64,000 bases of DNA from JAPORY01 sp965215385 (GTDB lineage: Bacteria; Pseudomonadota; Alphaproteobacteria; Rhodobacterales; Rhodobacteraceae). The position numbers were made by a program, and so were the translations under genes. Location of the stretch: positions 3,224,001 to 3,288,000 of the forward strand of contig OZ244059.1 in assembly GCA_965215385.1 (NCBI GenBank), written 5' to 3'. The notes beneath the pieces are model-generated. The model had not been told where the DNA came from and searched no databases. It saw nothing but the letters and a program-made list of their open reading frames with translations. This document shows positions 58,110 through 64,000 of the stretch, one piece after another (position 1 is the stretch's first letter; each line of letters starts with the position of its first letter).

Positions 58110-58397
58110 ATGGAACAAGAACAAAAAGTTGTGCGACGGACCTTTGAGATTCTCAATGAAAAAGGCTTACACGCTCGCGCATCGGCCAAGTTAGTCGAGG
58201 TGGTTGAGAATTTTGCCTCGACCGTTGAAATTTGCAAAGACGAGATGTCGGTTTCGGGAGACAGTATCATGGGTTTATTGATGCTGGCCGCGTCAAAAGG
58301 GACGAATATAGATGTGACGATTTCGGGTGAGGATGCAGAGGAGTTGGCGTTAGCCTTAGGAGAATTGGTTGCTGATCGGTTTGGAGAGGATAGTTAA
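58110..58397 (+). CDS. ptsH: Phosphocarrier protein HPr
   Basis: Small PTS phosphocarrier. His21 in GLHARASAK takes phosphate from enzyme I. SGDSIMGLLML contains Ser52, the site that HPr kinase phosphorylates in this class. 95 residues, slightly long at the N-terminus. A GTG one codon earlier is in frame. Paired with the EIIA gene as in the regulatory PTS; enzyme I, hprK and rapZ are not in the window. Confidence 0.93.
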   Translation: MEQEQKVVRRTFEILNEKGLHARASAKLVEVVENFASTVEICKDEMSVSGDSIMGLLMLAASKGTNIDVTISGEDAEELALALGELVADRFGEDS

Positions 58398-58429
58398 ACT
58401 GATCAAAGTAACTCGAATGGAGGTCGGCG

Positions 58430-59341
58430 TTGACTGACTCGTCGCAGCAGAGCGCACCGCCGCAGGCGGCGGCTGAAGGTGATGTAACTCCTGGTGCATC
58501 GGCGGAGATCTATGATCGACGAGCGCTGACGTATGCCAATTCATTCAATGACCCTTGGACCGCAAATGTCATCAGAGTCATTGAATGGCTCACGGGTAAG
58601 TTGACCATTCTTCGCCTAGTTCGTGAATTTGAACAAAAGAATGCCAACTACCGCGGCCAGAAATTCTGGCGCGGAGCGCTAGATACTATGGGCATTGATT
58701 TGCTTACTCCAGCAGAGCAACTGCAGAATATTCCACGGGATGGACCAGTAGTCGTTGTTGCTAATCATCCGCACGGCATGGTTGACGGCATGATTTTTGC
58801 CGACTTGATTGGACGCGTTCGACTAGACTATCGCATACTGACCCGAACGGTGCTTACGGGACTAGATGAGGCTGCGACATCTTTTATGATTCCGGTGCCA
58901 TTTCAACATGATCCTGACGCCCAACGGAAAATGGTTGCGATGCGATCGAAGGCACTCGAGTTCTTAAAAAACGGCGGTGTTGTGGCGCTTTTTCCAGCCG
59001 GGGTTGTCATGTCCTCTGATACTTGGTTCGGACCAGCAATCGAACGCGAGTGGGGCGTCTTTACTGCAAAATTAATCCGTAAATCGAAAGCGAAGGTTGT
59101 TCCAATTTTTTTCCCGGGGGCGAACTCAAGAGCTTACCAGATTGCCAATAAGATTTCGGCGGTGTTGCGGCAGGGATTGTTGTTGCACGAAATCGTACGG
59201 TCTTGTTATAAGCCGCAGGCACCAATCATCGGGCGGCCGTTGACTGACGAACAGATGGTGCTTTTAGAGTCGGAACCGCGGCAATTTATGGCCTGGTTGC
59301 GAGAACACACGTTGGCACTACCCAAAACATCGACCAGTTGA
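58430..59341 (+). CDS. Lysophospholipid acyltransferase family protein
   Basis: Membrane-associated acyltransferase of 303 residues of the PlsC/LPLAT type. The His-Asp motif is in VVANHPHGMVDG, with five residues between His and Asp, as in NHPxGxxDG subgroups. FPAGVVMS-like text and PIFFPGANSRAYQ supply the later motifs. Substrate cannot be given; phospholipid or ornithine lipid synthesis are both possible. Start TTG with GGAGG 6 bases upstream, 32 bases after HPr. Confidence 0.88.
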   Translation: MTDSSQQSAPPQAAAEGDVTPGASAEIYDRRALTYANSFNDPWTANVIRVIEWLTGKLTILRLVREFEQKNANYRGQKFWRGALDTMGIDLLTPAEQLQNIPRDGPVVVVANHPHGMVDGMIFADLIGRVRLDYRILTRTVLTGLDEAATSFMIPVPFQHDPDAQRKMVAMRSKALEFLKNGGVVALFPAGVVMSSDTWFGPAIEREWGVFTAKLIRKSKAKVVPIFFPGANSRAYQIANKISAVLRQGLLLHEIVRSCYKPQAPIIGRPLTDEQMVLLESEPRQFMAWLREHTLALPKTSTS

Positions 59342-59499
59342 TTCATCCCGGCGTGGTCTTCAAAGGCGTCGTGCAGGCGAGGTAGCCGTGGCCTTGCGAA
59401 TTTGCTCAAGGATCGACGAACACCAACTGGAAAGTCGAGCGCCGCTTTCAACCGTGACGGAATTGTGCAGAGGGGCGCGGTCGACAAAAGGTAGGCCGA

Positions 59500-60375
59500 C
59501 TATCGTGTTGGCACCGGGGTCTCACCGCGGTAGTCGTAAAATCCGCGTTCCGTCTTGCGCCCCAACCAGCCCGCTTCCACATACTTCGTTAAGAGTGGAC
59601 ACGGACGATATTTGGTATCGGCCAAACCGTCATGCAGAACATTCATGATTGCTAGACAGGTGTCGAGTCCGATAAAATCAGCCAGTTCCAGCGGCCCCAT
59701 CGGATGATTGGCTCCTAGACGCATCGATAAATCAATCGATTTCACCGACCCTACGCCCTCATAGAGTGTATAGACCGCCTCGTTAATCATCGGCATCAAA
59801 ATACGATTGACGATGAAGGCGGGAAAATCTTCGGCACTGGCAGCAGTCTTACCCAGCTTATCGACCACAGCTTTGCACGCTTGGAAAGTTTCGTCTTCGG
59901 TTGCAATTCCGCGAATTAATTCGACTAGTTGCATCACCGGTACCGGATTCATGAAGTGAAATCCCATAAATCTTCCGGGGCGGTCAGTCCTACTACCTAG
60001 TCGCGTAATTGAAATTGACGACGTATTTGAAGTCAAGATGGTATGCGGTTGCAGGTGCGGCAGGAGGTCTTCAAAAATTGCCTGCTTGACGCTCTCACGC
60101 TCGGTAGCAGCCTCAATAACGAGATCCGAGTTGCCAATATCTGCGAGTTGCAAGGTGGTTTTGATTCGGTCTAGTGTTGCTGACATCTCAGCTTTACTGA
60201 CCTTTTTGCGAGCGACTTGCCGCGACAGATTCTTACTGATCAATACCAGAGCGCGTTCCAGAGTTTCTTGACTGATATCCGTGAGGAGCACATCGTAGCC
60301 AGCGAGTGCCATCACGTGGGCAATACCGTTTCCCATCTGGCCAGCACCAACAACACCGATTTTTTGGATTTCCAT
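59500..60375 (-). CDS. 3-hydroxybutyryl-CoA dehydrogenase
   Basis: NAD(P)-dependent oxidation of 3-hydroxyacyl-CoA to the keto form, or the reverse. The nucleotide loop GVVGAGQMGNGIAHVMALAGYDV starts the protein; the catalytic His and Glu stand in FMGFHFMNPVPVMQLVELI, and NRILMPMINEAVYTL and GANHPMGPLELADFIGLD close it. 291 residues fits Hbd/PaaH/FadB2-like enzymes. It could connect fatty-acid or hydroxybutyrate metabolism, which fits a cell that makes polyhydroxybutyrate. No operon partners. Confidence 0.93.
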   Translation of the reverse strand: MEIQKIGVVGAGQMGNGIAHVMALAGYDVLLTDISQETLERALVLISKNLSRQVARKKVSKAEMSATLDRIKTTLQLADIGNSDLVIEAATERESVKQAIFEDLLPHLQPHTILTSNTSSISITRLGSRTDRPGRFMGFHFMNPVPVMQLVELIRGIATEDETFQACKAVVDKLGKTAASAEDFPAFIVNRILMPMINEAVYTLYEGVGSVKSIDLSMRLGANHPMGPLELADFIGLDTCLAIMNVLHDGLADTKYRPCPLLTKYVEAGWLGRKTERGFYDYRGETPVPTR

Positions 60376-60570
60376 CGCGCAGGAGCCTCTAAGTTTGTTC
60401 TGACTACTGTAGCCTGTTAGATCAAATCCAACAAGAGCAGGCCGAAAAATTGCTACTAGCGATTATTGACGCCCGAAGACCAAAGTTACCGGTTGCTAGT
60501 TTTCAATCAGTCGGTTTTTGAATTTCAATTGGTCGGATTTAACAGTGGTTGGTTTAATTTGGCGTTTCAG

Positions 60571-61633
60571 TTGTACCCCCGATTTGCGAAGCAACCCGTA
60601 GACGAGGCGTTGTCCGATACGCGTGTCGTATTTATTTCGGGACCAAGGCAATCCGGTAAAATGACCTTGGCAAAGGCATTCCCCCCGAACAGTTTTCCAT
60701 TCTTCTCGTTAGAAGTAGCAACTGTTCGAAGATCAGCGGTGGATGATCCAGTTGGATTTATACGGGGCTTAGACGGTGCCGCTATCGATGAAATCAGGCA
60801 GAAATGTTAGGGGCGCGGCCGCGTTTCATTGATCGATTATTTGCGGCCGAAAATCCTGCATACGATACACTGATCATTGGTGAGAGTTTGATTGAGACGG
60901 TTCTTTCTGGCGGCTACTTGGAGGCACTAAAAAGAAAAAAATGGATGCGAAAACAAGACTGGTTTCATAATTACCTATCGGCAATAATCGATCGCGATAT
61001 ACGAGACATCGCACAAATTGAGCAGATCACAATGATGCATCAATTACTGACTTTGCTTGCCGAGCATTCGGGGAAGTTATTGAACTACTCTTCGATTGGT
61101 TCCGCACTTAACCTTAACCCGGTGACGGCCGGCAAGTATGTGCACATTCTTGAAAGTCTCTTCCTGATTGAAACCGTACCGCCTTGGTTTTCTCGGCGGC
61201 TAAAGCGAGCTTCAAAGTCTCCAAAGTTACATTTTTTTTACACTGGACTATTTGCTGCATTACAAAATGTATCGGTCGCTAGAGTTAAGTCTAACAAAGC
61301 GATTTTCGGCCCAATTCTCGAGTCATTTGCGTTGAGCGAACTCCGCAAACTCAGTTCACTAAGCGAACAGAGATGCTTTTTTTTCACTTTCGAGACAAAG
61401 AAAAAAGGGAAGTTGATACTATCTTAGAAAATAGACCAGGGCACATCGTTGGGATTGAGGTAAAAGCGTCGGCCACAGTCAATTCTAACGATTTTTCGGG
61501 CTTACGAAAGCTTGCTGAGGCCGCTGGCAAGAAATTTATTCAAGGACTCGTGCTTTACGACCATAACCAAGTGGTGCCATTTGCCAAGAATATGTTTGCT
61601 GCACCAATTTCTAGCTTGTGGAGTACCGCATAG
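60571..61633 (+). pseudogene. Broken DUF4143-type ATPase, second example
   Basis: P-loop FISGPRQSGKMTLAKAF is at residues about 25-41 from the TTG at 60571, and AAIDEIRQK follows, where the frame stops at 60810. The middle (about 100 residues) is missing. A second frame resumes with IETVLSGGYLEALKRKKW and the winged-helix part LNYSSIGSALNLNPVTAGKYVHILESLFLIE. A further shift near 61400 leads to DTILENRPGHIVGIEVKAS. Deletion plus frameshift; not functional. Confidence 0.78.
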
Positions 61634-62169
61634 TATTGGCGACAGACGAACAGTCGTAAGCTTGCTTTGGGACCTTTGAGCTCGTCCAAGCCTCGTGTCA
61701 TAGCGGCGATGTGTGCTGACGGCGCCGTTGGTGACAATTCTCTCACGGTTGTCCCACGCGCGGGCAATAAAAACACCGCCATATAATATCAAAGTCGTCA
61801 AAGAGCCCGACGCTGCAAACCGCCCTTGATGTAGCAACTAAAACCAATAAACTTCAGCGGTTGCTCGTGGGGAACCTTCATTCAGGACGCCGCAGCATTA
61901 TGAGATTTGATCCGATCAGAGGGGCTCGGATTACACGCGCGGGGCGCATGCAACTGAACTGGAATTGTGTGGTCAATAAGCAGTGTCTGTTAAAAACCCC
62001 ATTTTCTAATCGAAGCCAAGACTAGGGAGACGCCAAACGCGCAATTTTTTGGCTTCAGCACGACCGCCTTTGCGGTTGCAGCACGACCGATTGTCACGCT
62101 AGCGTGGTAAATGGTAACGAAGCTGTAATTGGAACCGGCCAACGCGGTCGCGAAGACAGAGTTCGCCGG
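61634..62169. other. Gene-poor stretch between mobile remnants
   Basis: No gene recognised. Bases near 62065-62095 contain the 11-base word CAGCACGACCG twice around a short ACCGC/GCGGT hairpin, perhaps a terminator scrap. Confidence 0.3.
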
Positions 62170-62352
62170 TCAGTTGGAATCCGATTTTTCAACAAGCGAA
62201 GCGGCGCGTTGCTGACATTTGCGGCGGTCGCGCTCGGCCTCGCGGATAAGGTGCCCCACGCGGGTCAGATTGGCGGCAATGACGGAAATGCCGACCATTC
62301 GCGAGAATCCTTCACGGCGGAAGGAGAGGACCCGCTGCCGGCCATGATGCTC
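62170..62352 (-). pseudogene. Transposase C-terminal fragment
   Basis: About 60 residues on the minus strand read HHGRQRVLSFRREGFSRM and VGISVIAANLTRVGHLIR before a TGA at 62172. This resembles the last part of a DDE transposase; the family is uncertain. The upstream part is absent. Confidence 0.5.
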
Positions 62353-62435
62353 TAACCTGAACTTCAGGCAATTTTTTAGACACAGGTCTCCCTAAGGTGC
62401 TGATTTGTCGTCTTTTCGCGGGATATGGAGCCGTA

Positions 62436-64000
62436 TCAACCGGTCTGAGTTATAGGTGCGTATTGGCTAGGTTTGATCTTGAGGAGACGGAATGCCTGCT
62501 GTTGCAGAGCCGAAGGTTCGGTGACGATAGGAATCACACCCTCTGGCTTGTCATTGACGCGCATCTCGTTGATGACCATGGTGGATAGATCAGCCAGCAA
62601 GGTGCGGAAGCTGTGTACGGGGAGACCGTCAGCGCCGTGCTTGGTCGACGCTTTTCGCTTTGCCGTTGTCGACGGCTGGGCGGGTTCTATCGGGGTTTTG
62701 CGCGTGGATTTGGCACCCTCGTGGTCGTCACCTTGGAATAACATCGGTGCCAGTGCTTGGCGCCTGTGCCACTTCAGGTAGCGGGCCAGCATACAGAGGA
62801 AGACATAGGCCCGAACCCGGTCGGCCTTATCAACATAAAAGGGCCGGTTATTTAGATCGGACTTGGCATTGCGGAAGGCACGCTCAACCGTGTCGAGGCT
62901 CGTGTATGCCTCGACGGTGGCGTGGGATGAGATCGTGGCCGAGTCGAGATTGGTGCGCACGACGTACTCCCCGTCCAGCCGCGCGTCGGCGGCAATGCGC
63001 TCCTCACGCCGCTGCCACGAGATCTTCGTCTCGGTCACGATGATGTCAAAATGCTTCCCGACCTTGTTGCGATTGATTTCCCGTCCGACGGCGCGGTTGA
63101 TGGCCGCGGCATCTTTGAGATACCCCGACGACACGGCGGTCGTGATCTTTGCCAGTGCTTGTTCCGTCGCGGCCAACAGATCCTCGCGTTGGCGCGCCCG
63201 CTCCTGTTGCCGCCGCGGATTGAAGCACACCCTCAGTCGTTCACCTTGAAATGTGTCATGGGTGATCTCCGTGACCGCATCAGGCACCAACGTTTCCGGC
63301 TCTAATGGTGCCGGGTCATTCGCGGCGGTGGGTTGGAGTAATTTCCGGATATCGGCGGTTCGGAGGGCCGAGATCCAATCGATCATCGCCGGTTCCAAGT
63401 CGTCATGGCTGCGGCGGGTAGTCATCATGCCGCGATCACCCACCAGCGCGACCCGCTGCAGCCCAAAGCGCTGACGGAGTTTGTTCACCGGTGTCGCCAA
63501 AGTGGTGGGATCGGCGGGCGTTCCCCGCGAACACTTCAATCGCGATCGGACAGCCGTTTTGACGCGCACAGCAGCCCATACACGATTTGTTGCTTCCCCT
63601 TCTTACCATCGCGGTTATAACCGAACTGGGTCAAGGGACAACACGACCCTTCCAAGTCGCTCGACGAGACATCATACAACAGCAAGGTCTTCTCCGCGTC
63701 GAGGTGGCACTTGGCCAGCGTTTTCTCGATCCAATCTTGACGGGTTTTGAGCCCGTCGAGCATCGCTAGGACTTCGTTGCCAGTGACGTCCCCGAGAGCC
63801 AAGAGTGGCCCGAGTCTGTGCGCGGCGGTCGCCGCCGATAACCGCCGCGAGGTCGCCAACTTTGAAGCGGTCTCTAGCACCTGCGCGACGATGGTTGCCA
63901 AGGCCAGCCTCCGCTCACGGCCCGAACGCCGGCCGAGGAGCCGCTCGAAACCAAGATTCTTGGCGGTTGCGAGCACCGCAACCACCGCCCCGTGCGGATA
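62436..64000 (-). pseudogene. IS1634-like transposase, frameshifted, runs past window end
   Basis: Large DDE transposase on the minus strand. The upstream frame (64000-63536) has ETASKLATSRRLSAATAAHRLG and the motif TLLLYDVSSSDLEG with the first Asp. The downstream frame (63569-62436) has the YVVRTNLDSATISSHATVEAYTSLDTVERAFRNAKSDL block and the RVRAYVFLCMLARYLKWH helix typical of IS1634. The frame breaks at an AAAA run near 63561, and a second nearby indel scrambles VFAGN. The N-terminus is outside the window. Probably inactive. Confidence 0.82.

Noticed and set aside
1..64000. tRNA genes and CRISPR arrays
   Set aside because: No T-loop-like words in a cloverleaf context and no regularly spaced repeats were seen. 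A tRNA search program would be needed to exclude one firmly.

Overview
The window looks like chromosomal DNA of an alphaproteobacterium, perhaps of Rhodospirillales-like affinity, with roughly even base composition. The grounds are several gene neighbourhoods typical of that class: grxD-bolA-purL; dnaB-alr-mlaE-mlaF-radA-cvpA-purF-SDR; PBP activator-glnD-murJ-trpS; a mannose-type EIIA next to HPr; a phaZ/phaC pair; a bacterial A-type RNase P RNA; and a 55-residue ribosomal protein L33. Genus or species cannot be read from the sequence.

Left part (0-17.5 kb): an iron ABC permease, a small unknown protein, a class III sirtuin, a four-gene bufferin/hvf-like cassette (HvfA precursor, MNIO enzyme HvfB, partner HvfC, DoxX membrane protein), thrS, an alpha/beta hydrolase, divergent phaZ and phaC for polyhydroxybutyrate turnover, a glutamine-synthetase-like ligase, then grxD, a small membrane protein, bolA and purL. 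From 17.6 to 19.3 kb lies mobile debris: a dispersed 196-bp repeat, a decayed DNA methyltransferase, and the 3' end of a group II intron that appears to sit inside it.

Middle (19.4-33.5 kb): an RluB-type pseudouridine synthase, tadA, gatCA, an Excalibur lipoprotein overlapping an AmpD/AmiD-type amidase, rnpB and rpmG. After these comes an 8.5-kb accessory island made mostly of broken genes: a DUF4143-type ATPase, an Rpn-type nuclease, a frameshifted transposase, a retropepsin cassette with an in-frame stop, a second copy of the dispersed repeat, an intact IS30-type transposase, and an AAA ATPase frame interrupted by two in-frame stops.

Right part (33.6-64 kb): a long housekeeping block on the minus strand (SDR, purF, cvpA, radA, mlaFE, alr, dnaB, pyrE, pyrC, a BASS transporter, fadD). 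A 1.4-kb stretch without recognisable genes follows, then two unknown secreted proteins. The first has a 16-base G tract between its start codon and its signal peptide, a possible phase-variation switch now in the OFF frame. Next come lpoA-like, glnD, murJ, trpS, EIIA, HPr, an acyltransferase and a 3-hydroxyacyl-CoA dehydrogenase. The window ends in another decayed ATPase and two transposase remnants.

The housekeeping genes are intact, while almost every accessory gene is broken. This contrast suggests a genome that is losing genes while still carrying insertion sequences. No tRNA gene and no CRISPR array was seen.
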